From positions 16,462,818-16,526,817 of the forward strand of contig JAKOON010000011.1 of assembly GCA_022577435.1 (NCBI GenBank): a stretch of 64,000 bases of DNA, read 5' to 3'. The notes below the pieces were generated by a model, which did no database searches, was not told where the DNA came from, and worked only from the letters and a program-made list of their open reading frames with translations. Each line of letters begins with the position of its first letter. Positions within the stretch are counted from its first letter, which is position 1. Origin of the DNA: Embiotoca jacksoni (taxonomy: Eukaryota > Chordata > Actinopteri > Embiotocidae). Below, one piece after another: positions 49,732-59,800 of this stretch. Made by a program: the position numbers and the translations under genes.

Positions 49732-52700
49732 TATATACATCCAACCACAAACACTGTTAAGCACTCACAGCCTAGATCATAGCCATAACATTATGACAAC
49801 CCCTCCCTAATATACTGTTAGAGCTTTTAGTGGTGCCAAAACAATTCCAGCCCACTGAGGTTTGGACTCTACAAGACCTCTGAAGGTAGTGTATCTGGTA
49901 TCTGGCACCAATACATTAGCAGTAAAACCCATAAGTTGTCAGGTGGAGCCATGATGAATCAGCACAATCCTCAACACCCTGTTGCCAATTCATGGTTTGT
50001 CCATCCTTGGACCAATGTCACTTTGCTGTTTTAGATACGGTCCGAGCTTGTCATCGGGCCACAAAGATTTTGACCTGTCAAAGTTTTGTCTTTCTGGCCT
50101 AATTTTTCTCGAGTCAAGACTAACAGCAAGCAGACCCCTTTACAATGGTCCATTGGCACCCAATAAAGCTCAATCACTGTGGACATTCATCACTGTCCTG
50201 CACCACTGACAAGTTCCTGCAAGTCAGTGTAGCTCATCTTACCTGAGGGCAAGCCTTTGCCCCTCAGCCTCTCTCGAATCTCCTTACTGCGCTCTGGAAG
50301 AGACTCTCTATCAGTCAGCAGACCATCGAGCTGAGAAAAAGATGGTGAGAGGGAAAGTAAGGAAGAAAGAAAAATAAAGAGTCATGGTGAAAAAAACAGG
50401 GAGGGAAATGTGGTCAAAAAAAGAAAATAGAGTGTAAATCCTTCCGAGTCATCCATCCTGAAATACTGTTCTGTCAACATGAAACCCATTATCTGTTGTG
50501 TAATAAAACAAAGCCTCTCTTTTAGAGCATGTTTTGGTCTTTCAACTTGGCTCAGAAAGTGCTTGCAATGAAGGCTTCCCGACAAACAGCTAAAACATAA
50601 ATATGGAAAAATAGGCAGGGATGTTGTACTTGAATTACACCGCATACCTGGGAAAGGCTGCCCAGTACCAACCGGACCAGTTTTCTGATATAGGAGAAGG
50701 GAGGGTCACAACTGGAGTTTCTGATGTGTTTGCTGCAGATGTCCAGCACTGTGCGCAGCGACATTCGACTCAGTGTAATATCATCACACATGTTGAGGAG
50801 TAGACTGTTCAGGTGTTCGCCCAGCTTCATAGGCTGTACAGGGAAAACAATGAAGGCAGTTAACATACAAACAGTAAGAGGAGCGGTCTGTACTGTGACG
50901 TTATAAACTTAGTTAGTATGTTTGAATCTCCTTCCTGTATTGTCACGTTGACTCGTTCAGAGTTTGCTGCTAAGCTCAGCTGACTTGAAAAAGCTGTGGA
51001 TAAATGTGTGTAAATCCAAACAATGAAATTAAATGATCTGCATTCTTTTATATTCCCATTTATGCCATTTTTGTTACAGTTAGGTAAACAAAGCAGTTGG
51101 TACGGAGGATGTCCACACCTTTTATGACACTGTTTGAATTCATCACAAACAATGACATGCTGCATTTGGCACAGCATTTTAAACTTTGCAGCTGCCATGA
51201 GCACTATTACTGCCACTCTTGTATGGGTGAGGGAAAGGGCATTGCTGATGGGATGAGATGGATGGAGCCTGAGCCCTTCAGTGAAGCAAAGTGGCCCGCA
51301 GTGGATGTGAGTCATGATGTCTTTAAAAGTGTAGGCGGTACTTTCTCACAAATGTGAACACACTGTGGGGATTGTGTTTTACACCTGACTGACTCTATGA
51401 GCACACGATGAACCAGACCATGTCCACATAGTCAAAGCTTAAACCTTTTCATGATGAGATACTCATATGCAGACCTTATTTAAAAAAATGATTTATATGT
51501 GGTTGTGAGGCATTTGGCCTGTAAATTAACAGGCCTGAAATAGTTATATACTTTAACAGAAAGTGTTACAAATTGACCCTGCCTTCACCCAGAGTGAGCT
51601 GGGGTAGGCCCTCATTGCGCCATTGGGACTGAGCAGGTTTAAGTTACCTTGAGTTTTGTGTGATGCCAAAAACATCATGCTAGATACTGTTAACCCTTCA
51701 CAAACAATTGGTTTGGGTGTGGCTATACGCATAAAAAAACATTCTTATTACTTCATAGGCTTGCCAAGTGTGCAAGCTAAAAAAAAAACCTGATATCATG
51801 TCTCAAGTCAAATTACATGAGCACTAATCTGCAAGAAGACGCAACTTTGTACACGTAGTGTGACATGTAAATGTTTATGTAGCATATCTAAAATCATATT
51901 TCCTTTGTTCAGCACTGTTTGAGAAACCAAATGTAGTAAACAGTGATTTTCATCTTTTGTAAAAATAAAAGCAAATATTAGTTTTTGGGCATCCTGAAAA
52001 TAGTAAACACACTTTTAGATAATAACATAAGTCTTTATTACCAAGTGGTGCCATGGTTCCATATTTGAACCCTTATTCAATTTGGAAGAAAGTATTTATG
52101 GTAATGATTTACCTGACTTTGGGGAATCTCATAGTCCGCTCCCCAGAACAACGTCATCCCCAGAGAGTACATGTGCATCTGTGAAAAAGAACATCTCTTA
52201 GGCTGCATAAGTATCATTACACTTCATTCAGTCTTGGTCTATTAAGAAAAAAGCATCTTACAAAACACAGTCAAGAGAAGAGACCTGCAATAGTGAACAC
52301 ATAGAAAAATGTAAAGGCTTTCTTTGTTCATAAAAAAACTTGAACCTATAAAATAAATCAAGTCTACCTGCATTGTGTTAAAGAGAGGACGACTAAAGTT
52401 GAACAACTGCTGGACTGTAATAAAAGTTGAATATAATTTTTTTTTGGAAAGGAAAAAGACAGGGGCTTTCTGCCTAAATCCCAAAACATTTTTCCATTTT
52501 CCTCTCTTTATTGCTCTCCACTCATAGCTTGGGAGAGAAATTACTTCCCCTGAATGTTGGGCTTGGTTGAGGAAAGAATAATTCAGGGATTGCCAAAGAA
52601 TGCAACAGAACCTTCAAGGTCTTTTAGGAACAAATCTCTCCGAGTACAAATTTAAAGGCACACTAACACTTTCAGAAAATGTGGAAACTCAAAAGCTGCC

Positions 52701-55700
52701 AATTAAAAAGCAACAATACAAATCCATATGTTGAAAAAGTAAAAGTATAATCGTGGCACTTGCAGCTGACGCATATTTACCCACAGTCTGATAATGAAGG
52801 AAACAGATTATATTCTCTACACAGAAATAACTCAGCTGGGGAGACGGGCCCAGGGCTGGAAAACTGACTCAGCACAAAACTGTGTTGAGGTCTGTGGGGC
52901 CGTGCCAGAGCCGGGAATCCAGTCATGCAAGCTTTTAGCTGTTCTACCAGAGGGGCAGAGTCAAAACAAGGGAGCGTGGTGACTGCGAGTTATAATATAG
53001 CTGCTCACAACTTTACCTCTGAATGTTGCAAATGTGCAAGTGTGGTGTCCCGTTTATCAAGCAAGGATGTACTCGAGCTAAACACCCGAGTGCCTTCTAA
53101 GAATTTCTAGTCAGTTCTAGTTGAAATATAGTCTTGTAAAAAGGATACAGGTAAAAAGGATTACTACACGCAGAAAGTACAAAAAAAAATTAAAAGGCAC
53201 AACATTTCAATGATGGAAAACTGTTGAAATACATTATGTCAGTACAGGAAAACTGGCCACTGTAAAAAAAACAAAAACAAAACACATGCATTCTTTGTTT
53301 GTTTATCTTTGATTTGTTTGAACACGGACCCTGTAGTAGTTTTGATTGATTGATTGATTGATTTGCGTGTTTTCATGTTATTTGCTTTAAACGGTAGGGA
53401 AAGCATTGATAGGCATCACCAAAATGGTGCCTTTTAAAATCCAAATAACTCAAGCTGAGTTTTTAATTGGGCTTTCTGTTTTGTTTTTATCTCCTACATG
53501 CGCATGTGAGAACACGAACACACAGGTGTCCGTTGACATACAATCAAACTACTGTCACATTATTTTACTGATCAGCATGTGCTAATAATGTGCCAAGTAA
53601 CCAACAAAAGCCATAAAAGAAGAGCACATCATAGGTTTATATATATATATGTATATATATTTGAAAAACCTACTTTGCAAATGTTTTATAAGTAGGGAAA
53701 TGTACTCAGGACATTTATTAGGATACAAACAATAAGTAGGACACTGTTTGGGTGATATTGTATCATGTCAGGAATTGAATGCATGTTTCAACTTGTTTAA
53801 AGTTATCACTTGTGTTTTATAGCAAAAAAAAAAAAAAAAAAATCTGTTCAGTTATGTTACCATACAGGGTATTATGATGCTTTATACCTTCTCTATGTCA
53901 GATACAGAACCCAAGGAGACTCCCTCCAGGACTTCTGGAGCTGTGAAGGCTCTTAAGTCCTGCTGGGTGACATACTCGTCTGTGAATGAGATGTTGCCAG
54001 AGGGCATGAGCAGGAGGGACCAGGGAGAGATAATGAAGCCCATGGCTGAAGGGTCTGGAGATGGAAACAGACAATTCAACACTTAGAGATATGATCAGGA
54101 ACCCAAACAGGAAAGCAAATACAATATACTGAGTTTCTAAACGTAAATCCGTAGCCTTTGCCACAAATGCAGACAAAGACTGTTAAAGTGAAGCACTGTA
54201 TTTTAAAGCTCAATAATAACATCAAATTTCGTCTCGAGGCATTTGAAGCCTGAATGCAGCAACTGTAGACACATCCGACCACAGGGGGTGTTTCTCGCTA
54301 AAACTCTGGCGTTTATAGAAATTCAAGATGATTGAAGTAAACAAAAACACATGTTGCTTTCTTAGCCTGCAAGAAAATAACTGTTGAGGCATGGAAGCAG
54401 AAAGGAATGGCTACACAGCGTAATTCTCTTTTCCTACAAAGCCACAGCCAGTGCTATGGTTAGAGGACACTTTAAAAATATACAAAAGAATGTTTGAGCA
54501 GCGCTGCAAAATTCTTTTCTCTGACTGATACTGAACTCTGAGAGGAGCAGAGACGAACAGAGGAACTCCATTTGAGGCACCAAATCTCTGCTTTCAAAAG
54601 CTGGAATTTACTAAGTAAATATATGTTTCCTGTTTAAAACTGGTGTGACCATTTGGAGATCTTACTCTGAAGTAGACTGGGTTACAAGGTGTAAGCCTCA
54701 CAAAGGTTTTGCTTTGGAAAAGCAATCACAGAGCTGAGGAGAAGTGCGTGACTCAGCCAGAGCAAATTGGTTTCTTGATGGATCGCGAATTTATCCAACA
54801 GTTTCAATAAACTGCAGATGTAAGCAGAAACCATAACAGAGGGGAAAGTGAATGTTCAACGTAATCCAAAACAAAAAGGTCAAAATATGACTTGAACATT
54901 GACCATTTCATTTCCTCAGGACTTTAAAGGAGCAAATTGTACAACTGTGAGTTCTTTATCTCATAACAATGCAGTCTGTCAGTTTAATAAGCTGATATCT
55001 GACCTATTAGGAGAAGGGACTAATTCTAAACTACTGTACTGAGGAGCTGTTCTGTACTAACAGCCTGCTTGTCCTATAAAAATAGATGTTTACAAAGTGT
55101 GCTGTTCACCACACATTGAATTCCACAGTAAACAGGCTATTAGAGCCACATATGTGGAGCATTTAAGGACCTCAGCAGAGTATTGAACACAAGAGCCAAC
55201 AGAAACAAACAGCAGACAGAGAAAAAGACCAGCGTAAGGCACTGGTATGATCTCACATGATGTATAGATGGAAGCAGGAAGAGGAATTACTTTAACAAAT
55301 GACAAAGTGCCCACACATCACCTATTCAATCAAATCAGTCTTATGCAAACATAGTAACCACTACTGTTAGTGTTTATACACTGTCCCTGGTGTTTGACCG
55401 TGTGCACATTCACAGTGTCTGAAATCTAACACTGCCTTTCACTTCACCACAGACAGAAACAAAAGAAAACATCCAAAGTATGACATTAGGTGCAAACATG
55501 TCACCTGCTTCAGCAAAACAAAGACATTGTTTTATTCTTTGTAATGTTCCACATTTCGATCACTGCTGAAAGGTTGCTGTTTCCAGGAAATCAAACAAAT
55601 TATCAGATTTTTAAAGTTGAAATGGGTGTTAATCCACTCTCGTGGTAAACAAACTTCTTTCTATAGCTCAGTGACTATATAATACCTGGGTACAACATCT

Positions 55701-56856
55701 GCTATTCAAATTTCAGCCTCTGTCATTACTGTAAAACTACACAAAAGGTCATAATTTACTCAGCATAGCTACAAAGCTACACATTGGTAAAGGACAATGT
55801 TCACAATCACTGCAGCACAATGCCATGTAAAGATTACAATAATCAAAGATATTCAGAGTATCCAGCCTTGCATTTTGTCCTAAATGGTTATAGAGCTTTA
55901 TCTCCAGAAGCCTTTGTCACTAACATATCATGTCACTGCACAATCTACTTGTTCTAAAGGTGACCTCGGCATCAAAAGAATATTCAGAGGTCACACTGAT
56001 AAGAGAGAATTCCTGCAGCATGTCAGGATAGTTTGCGAAGGAACAACTCTGGAAAACCAGATGTTGAAGACAAGCTGGTTTATACAGAAACACACCCGGC
56101 CAGATGTTAGCTTACCGCTTCATGGAGATTCACACGGCTTTTGGTCAACGGTTCAGATGATACAATCGTGTCCAGTGTAATCAGGTGCACTGGAGTTTTG
56201 TATAACAATAGGCGCCACCCAAACTTTTTAACAACACAGAGGGGAGTGCGGTGCCTGCTGATGACTCGCATCCTGTCCAATGTGTCCAGAATTAAACTTC
56301 CCATAATCACTCATTGTTTTCTTCTGTCACAAAAACTCTCTAAATCTTATCTCTTTGTGCAGTCGAGGACATCCCCAGACATTTACAGGCACGACCGAGT
56401 CACAAAAAGGATTAAAACACAAGAGACAAATCTGCACAATCAACACTCGTACAAATAATGCCAAACCACAAAGCAGCAAACTGACAATAGCAACTCAAAC
56501 TTTCACAAAATGAATACGATTCAAATCAAAGGGCAAACGGTAGCCATTGTAAATGCTTTCATTCGATTGTTTGGTTTACATTGTTTCTTTGGATTTGAGT
56601 GGCGGATTAGTTTGGGTTAGTGATCCAGTGCCACAAGCAATAACAGTGGGACAAGGATAAGATAAACCTGAACTGTATTTGTGTGCATGTACAGTAAGTT
56701 CTAAGGAACATCTTTACACACTTGATTGCACATGTTCCTACCTTTGTGAAAAAGTTCTTGGAGGCTCTCTGCACTCTGGCTGAGCACTGCCCAGACCTCC
56801 TCCTCCTGGAGCGGACCTCCTCGAACCTCCAAGGCTTCTGCCAGGGACACATGCAT
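21877..56856 (-). CDS. ptpn13: Tyrosine-protein phosphatase non-receptor type 13 (whole gene)
   Basis: I reconstruct 48 coding exons from the ATG at 56854-56856 to the TAG at 21877, about 2,555 aa (human about 2,485). Order: KIND (about 1-180), a low-complexity linker, a FERM domain (about 565-870), a second Ser-rich linker, PDZ1 (about 1090-1180), PDZ2 (about 1364-1455), PDZ3 (about 1510-1595), PDZ4 (about 1791-1872), PDZ5 (about 1888-1970), an extra PDZ (about 2022-2100) and the phosphatase domain (about 2290-2550, catalytic Cys near 2484 in HCSAGIGRSG). The family dephosphorylates phosphotyrosine and scaffolds partners at the cell cortex through FERM and PDZ modules. The start MHVSLAEALEVRGG matches the mammalian N-terminus, and the ATG exon begins only 5 nt upstream, after an acceptor (edge 56861). 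Phases close throughout; exon 23743-23798 is the least certain. Exons are listed in the block entries. Confidence 0.95.
23163..24217 (-). CDS. ptpn13: ptpn13 exons 39-43: acidic spacer before the phosphatase
   Basis: Exons 24128-24217, 23892-23998, 23743-23798 (tentative), 23551-23651 and 23163-23311. Acidic spacer with SEDTDCDGSSLPE and DEDEITWGSDELPIE, both conserved with mammals, and a final segment (LPLVKVVPDGQYTGPKLDSV) that leads into the phosphatase. The 56-nt exon is required for phase, but its donor (GTACAA) is weak, and the next acceptor could be at 23651 or 23648. Confidence 0.8.
24382..24978 (-). CDS. ptpn13: ptpn13 exons 37-38: additional (sixth) PDZ domain
   Basis: Exons 24823-24978 and 24382-24547. 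The sequence reads as a complete PDZ domain at about residues 2022-2100: VDLEKLPLGGLGFSVIGGER, GIFVKSITPGGIAESSGKL, QVGDRLLKVNEELMTGVSH and GLVHLIVSRPP. The GLGF loop, the ITPGG-type turn and the GDRLLKVN strand are all intact. The splice phase between the two exons is 0, as in PDZ4. Human PTPN13 as I know it has five PDZ domains and a non-PDZ spacer here. This may be a lineage-specific gain or, more likely, an ancestral domain lost in mammals. Confidence 0.9.
25230..25464 (-). CDS. ptpn13: ptpn13 exons 35-36: linker after PDZ5
   Basis: Exons 25379-25464 and 25230-25291. Short linker-coding exons (DGKPVSPKQKSVSFLNNNI and FPKGENSGDTEGIAALCPIE) with no domain recognised. They are placed by phase and by the open reading between good splice sites. 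Confidence 0.8.
25610..26497 (-). CDS. ptpn13: ptpn13 exons 32-34: PDZ4 and PDZ5
   Basis: Exons 26342-26497, 25947-26118 and 25610-25820. PDZ4: VKSEKGSLGFTLTKGN, DIVQDPAKGDGRLRPGDRM, NNTDVSNMGHTEVVNLVRAA. PDZ5 follows almost directly: NQEPLGLVLDGGSDS, VKDILPGSLASEDESLRTLD, LIHYINGAPTQDLTLSE and LTLKATR. The tandem PDZ4-PDZ5 arrangement with a short spacer matches mammals. Confidence 0.93.
26589..27208 (-). CDS. ptpn13: ptpn13 exons 30-31: PDZ3-PDZ4 linker
   Basis: Exons 26832-27208 and 26589-26748. The sequence is Ser- and Pro-rich, with SPGRHNSYSDSTDGDEE (compare mammalian SPSRRDSYSDSSGSGEDD) and a proline run (DPLPPPLPLPL) that could bind SH3 or EVH1 modules. Probably disordered. Confidence 0.88.
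27307..27732 (-). CDS. ptpn13: ptpn13 exons 28-29: PDZ3
   Basis: Exons 27518-27732 and 27307-27405. PDZ3 is at about residues 1510-1595: FEVCLLKNTSGLGFSFSRE, VRVKKLFPGQPAAESGRI, VGDVIMRVNQTPLKGLSQ, then EVISALRGTGQEVTLLLCRP. It is near-identical in layout to mammalian PDZ3. Confidence 0.94.
28552..30430 (-). CDS. ptpn13: ptpn13 exons 24-27: PDZ2 (alternatively spliced)
   Basis: Exons 30299-30430 (long form) or 30314-30430 (short form), 29036-29129, 28820-28905 and 28552-28720. PDZ2 has SLGISVT joined to GGVNTTVRHGGIYVKAIIPK, then GDRVVAVNGKSLEGATHQQA and TVHLLLEKG. The first exon has two in-frame donors 15 nt apart, adding or omitting VLFGK inside the ligand-binding loop region. In mammals PDZ2 binds C-terminal peptides such as those of FAS and APC, and the five-residue insertion reduces binding. 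The last exon also carries a Ser/Pro linker. Confidence 0.92.
30873..31357 (-). CDS. ptpn13: ptpn13 exon 23: PDZ1-PDZ2 linker
   Basis: A 485-nt exon encoding a Ser/Thr/Pro-rich segment with two islands conserved in mammals: SLISQDSRTSSVS and SDWGDSDMDEETYSSSQE. The latter is acidic and looks like a casein-kinase-type target, which is inference. Confidence 0.9.
31477..32019 (-). CDS. ptpn13: ptpn13 exons 20-22: PDZ1
   Basis: Exons 31930-32019, 31717-31824 and 31477-31608. PDZ1 spans about residues 1090-1180, with the carboxylate-binding loop GLGFQVVGG, then SSITPGGPADVNGCLKPGD, RLISVNDLNIDGLSHTATI and VTLVVSQP. All three junctions are phase 1, and the exon layout matches a classic PDZ split across three exons. 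Confidence 0.93.
32584..34210 (-). CDS. ptpn13: ptpn13 exons 17-19: FERM-PDZ1 linker
   Basis: Exons 33775-34210 (436 nt), 33015-33121 and 32584-32637. The sequence is Ser/Pro-rich and probably disordered, with short islands shared with mammals such as RSHHNL, SDSSSTEDTGHAYVV and MHSSSG. It likely carries phosphorylation sites, though none can be assigned from sequence alone. Acceptor choice at 32637 rather than 32630 is based on the frame giving MHSSSG. Confidence 0.85.
33369..33396 (+). repeat. (CA)14 microsatellite
   Basis: A CA run in ptpn13 intron 17, followed by a C-rich stretch with the 10-mer CCCCCATACC repeated near 33407-33431. Confidence 0.9.
34437..36736 (-). CDS. ptpn13: ptpn13 exons 11-16: FERM domain
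   Basis: Exons 36565-36736, 35904-36054, 35673-35811, 35372-35524, 34724-34906 and 34437-34599. F1 lobe: VVLLNGQKLELSCDVKAVCK and HIGLVEHHLFGLAYL. F2: NLFLRIKFFLDDVNLIQ and HQYYLQLRKDILEERM. F3: FHRVLPEKRSQTGIMLGVYS and LRFPWRETKKISF, then SDGIKHLFQTDS. FERM domains bind PIP2 and cytoplasmic tails and target this phosphatase to the cortex. All phases are consistent, and similarity to vertebrate PTPN13 is high. Confidence 0.94.
36448..36531 (+). repeat. (CA)42 microsatellite beside ptpn13 exon 11
   Basis: A long perfect CA run (GT on the transcribed strand) starting about 33 nt inside the intron after the exon 11 donor (36563-36564). Confidence 0.95.
36839..47617 (-). CDS. ptpn13: ptpn13 exons 6-10: KIND-FERM linker
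   Basis: Exons 46985-47617, 40411-40503, 39002-39026, 37823-38039 and 36839-36913. Exon 6 is the largest of the gene (633 nt) and encodes a Ser/Pro/Arg-rich, probably disordered segment ending in a basic helix (DRIKERQRKLHMLRQAV) that matches the mammalian DRIRERQKKL block. Exon 7 carries the Ser-rich SSSSESPSVTSSDPDYRQ. Exon 8 is a 25-nt micro-exon whose phase is required to join exons 7 and 9. Exon 9 encodes a predicted coiled coil (ILQRQEEEVQRLQAHLASRL). Exon 10 has NFHGPEFVKM, which is conserved just before FERM. Confidence 0.88.
38424..38469 (+). repeat. (TG)23 microsatellite
   Basis: A perfect TG run in the intron between ptpn13 exons 8 and 9. Confidence 0.95.
38846..38923 (+). repeat. 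(GT)39 microsatellite
   Basis: A perfect GT run in the same ptpn13 intron, about 80 nt downstream of the 25-nt micro-exon donor in transcription order. Confidence 0.95.
39486..39504 (+). repeat. C19 homopolymer
   Basis: A run of 19 C in a ptpn13 intron. The length is assembly-sensitive. Confidence 0.85.
42363..42418 (+). repeat. Dispersed retroposon 3' tail fragment, copy C
   Basis: A short tail related to copies A and B: AATTTCCCGTTGTGGGATTA, then ATAAAGTAACTATT and a degenerate CTAT tail. Only the terminal palindrome and polyadenylation-like part are recognisable. Confidence 0.5.
43392..43455 (+). repeat. (TG)32 microsatellite
   Basis: A perfect TG run in the large ptpn13 intron 6, followed by a G-rich stretch. 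Confidence 0.95.
44238..44252 (+). repeat. C15 homopolymer
   Basis: A run of 15 C in ptpn13 intron 6. The length is assembly-sensitive. Confidence 0.8.
44561..44632 (+). repeat. Imperfect CA/CAGA repeat
   Basis: An interrupted CA run grading into ACAGACAC units in ptpn13 intron 6. Confidence 0.85.
44911..45070 (+). repeat. 10-bp purine minisatellite, 16 units
   Basis: Sixteen consecutive 10-mers of the type TGGAGAGAGG with variants (TGGAGGGAGC, TGGAGAGAGC, TGGAGGGAGG), in ptpn13 intron 6. Apart from the leading T the strand is almost pure purine. The repeat keeps open frames in several phases, which explains long spurious reading frames here. Confidence 0.95.
47618..50242 (-). other. ptpn13 intron 5
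   Basis: A 2.6-kb intron. Apart from the TA/GA compound repeat nothing is recognised; open frames here lack family similarity. Confidence 0.55.
49685..49731. repeat. (TA)16 followed by (GA)8
   Basis: A compound dinucleotide repeat in ptpn13 intron 5. Confidence 0.9.
50243..56856 (-). CDS. ptpn13: ptpn13 exons 1-5: KIND domain
   Basis: Exons 56742-56856, 53888-54054, 52113-52178, 50648-50833 and 50243-50330. The first four encode the KIND (kinase non-catalytic C-lobe) domain, about residues 1-178, with blocks GFIISPWSLLL, QDLRAFTAPEVL, YSLGMTLFWGADYE and LRTVLDICSKHIRN. KIND resembles a kinase C-lobe but lacks catalytic residues and acts as an interaction module. The loop after ELFHK is a few residues shorter than I recall in human. 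Exon 5 (KEIRERLRGKGLPSG) starts the linker. The introns are 1.2-2.7 kb, long for this gene. Confidence 0.93.
53343..53363 (+). repeat. (GATT)5 tetranucleotide repeat
   Basis: A short GATT run in ptpn13 intron 2. Confidence 0.85.
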
Positions 56857-56861
56857 CTTCC

Positions 56862-59800
56862 CTGTGCAAGGAGAGGAAGAGGACAATGTGAGGTCAGATT
56901 TATAAAGGAGAATGAGCATCACAAATGACAGGAGCCTCTGGTATATCAGCCCAGAAAAGCATCTGCAAATCACTGGTGCTTCTCTCATCAGAGCAATATA
57001 TACCGCAGACTTTTAATTGAAACTTTCCCGGGCAAGTACCGTTTCAGAAATTTTACCTTTTTGTTAGAATAGATGACTGAAAATATACTGATTTGACATT
57101 TTACTGTAATTTGGTTGAAAATTATAATCCCAACGGATGTTTAGTGCTGCAAGAAATCCACACGTTTTTGTTTTTTTTTCCACTTTCATGCCCTTGGGCA
57201 AAATCCCATATTTTCCAAATAATTCCGGTTTTATCACACTCTGCAGCTGAGGAGGTAGCGCAAGCACATGATGCATGCATGCACACACACCCTGCTTTAC
57301 TTCAGTTACATTCAACAAAGTAGCAGTTTATTACTCTGGGCCTCCGAAAACCTCTGAGATTGAAGACAGCAGCTTCTGACTGAAATGGAAACTAATCAGG
57401 AAAAGCAAAATGCCGTTTTTTTTTTTTTTGGTGTGATCTTAAAGCTGCCTCGTGCTATACATAAGTAATAATCCACACTTCTGTTCCCTGATTACACGTC
57501 GTAAAAACTATAACTGGGTCGAGCTCAACAGCTCGGTAGTTTATATTACCCTGTGGACAGCCCAGCAAATCCACAGCTGGTGTAGAATTTATGCTAATTT
57601 ATGGATCAATATTTCCCAGCAGTACATGTACAGGACTTAACTTTGATTTAGGTTACACACAGCCAAACTACACCTGAGAGACACTCTTTGAATTCACTCA
57701 CATAACCTGAAGGCTGGCTGTCTTACTCGATTTCATTGTGGTTATAATACATTTTAAAACAAAGTTATGAAGGTGAAGATCTACGTTTTCTTTATTTTTT
57801 GGGGGGGGGTTTTCTTTATGTTTACAAACAAAACTAACTCAAATAGGGTATGTGCTTCATGCCATCAACCAGCTGATAACCATCCATACAGGATCATGAA
57901 TGAGGATGCCGTGCACATATGCAAATGTTCAGGGCAATGCAAAAGGGCCACAAAGGAAATGTGTGTTATATAAGGCTGAAAACAGAAGTGAGGTCATATT
58001 CATTTTATGGTAAAATAGTGTGCACGTGTGTGTGTGTGTGTGTGTGTGTGTAGAGTTCTCAGAGAAGTGACAACGGCATCTGAACTTTATCACTTGCTGT
58101 GAGAAAGTTAACCTAATGTCTGATTAGAACAACTCCAGCTATGATCGACAGACCTTACAGCATGCAAAGTAGCCACTTGAGAAAATCTTCCTTACCTACA
58201 TTACACTACATACCTTTTCTTTTAGTTGTAGTATGACTGTCTGACCAGATTTGATTTTGCAGCACATCTAAAATCCATAAAAACCTGCCTGAACCACTTC
58301 AGAAATAATCTTCTCTCATGGTAGAATTATATATTAAAACACTGCTGTATGTAATCATGCTGGACACTTACTGTTTGTGACAAAGTTGTATTGCTCCTCC
58401 ACTTTAAAAGATCTAGAACCTCAAAGACTCATATTTTTGGGTGAAGTGACGACATTTCTAAATACTTACAAAACAAAATATGTCACTGACAGACAGCTAT
58501 ACTAGACTATATCAAGAAATTATGCTTTAGAAAAACAGCATTTCCCTGTGACTCCTAGACTGAATACCATTACACACGATGTTTTGAACTTTTGCTGTCT
58601 GTTTTTCACAGTTTTTTTCCCCATAATTAAGAAAACCCACATGAAACAGTGCAGAGTAAATATGGACTCACTAGACCATGGCTTTCAGACAAGATTTTAT
58701 AAATCACAACTCGACACAAAAACAAACATAAAAATGCACGTAAACAGGAAATGATAAAGCATTATTTGGATGTGTACCAGAGTTAAAAAAAACAAACTCT
58801 TTCCTTCTCTGATCATTGAAAATTAAATTCACAAATCTGCAGACCTTATGTCTATGCAATACAGCTTGGCAGGTAAATGCAGCAAAGACATAAAAAGGAG
58901 CTGGACAGCAACAATTCCCAAACCAAATATGTCCATTGAGAATTGAATCTGTTACATGACATGCTATTTGTGGTTTTACGAGCAGCTCGTGTGTTTTGAG
59001 TCTTGGACCACACCTCGACATCCTCTGGTATGTTGAACACATTTTCATTTATTCACCAAAGTTCCAATTTTCCTGGCAAACCAGCCAGTTGGTGCAGAAA
59101 TATATCAGTTTAGACAAAATGGTAGAACAATCATTGCTATCCCCTAAAAATATATTACAAAAGGAAGCAATGTTGTGCTCGGCATTATGAGGTGAATTCG
59201 TGCATATCACGTATCCATGAACCGACTGGTCCTTTCGGTATAAACTGGGTCAGCTGCCTCATTAGTGACGGGTTGTGTTTCTGAAAGCAATATGCGAAAC
59301 AATGTGCTTTCTATGAATCTAAGTTTGGAGAGGAGAGTTAATGAGTAAGCATGTCACAGGCCTAAATGTTTATGCAGGAATGCAGGTTAACCATTCTCGT
59401 CAATGGGAGGCGTGAAGTTTGAGGCGAAGTGGGATCCTGCCCATCTTGCTCATTACCCATGAGAATGGGGAGACCGGGTGCTGTGAAGACTGATTGTTTT
59501 GTGGCCCTTGTTATTTCAGCAGAGACCTACAGTGGAATGTTTTTTATCCGCACTGAGGCTGCTGTGCGGGCCAGCCCCTCTCTCATTGGACCGCGGTCCT
59601 GCTCATTATTGAGGGTGCTTAGGAGGCAGCGGCCCAAAACAGCGAGAGCAAGGCAGCCTTCGCCACTTCAGCGCCTCATTCTCTTTTTATTTTTCAAACA
59701 GTGGATGTTTGTTCCCAGATATTCCCATGTATTACCACAGCCTGAAAGAAAAAACTAAACAAGGATTAGTCCGCTGCTGTTGCTAAGTGTCTGAAAGTCT

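Noticed and set aside
59429..59758. Plus-strand 109-codon frame in ptpn13 intron 1
   Set aside because: No recognisable domain, no promoter or polyadenylation context; basic composition looks random.
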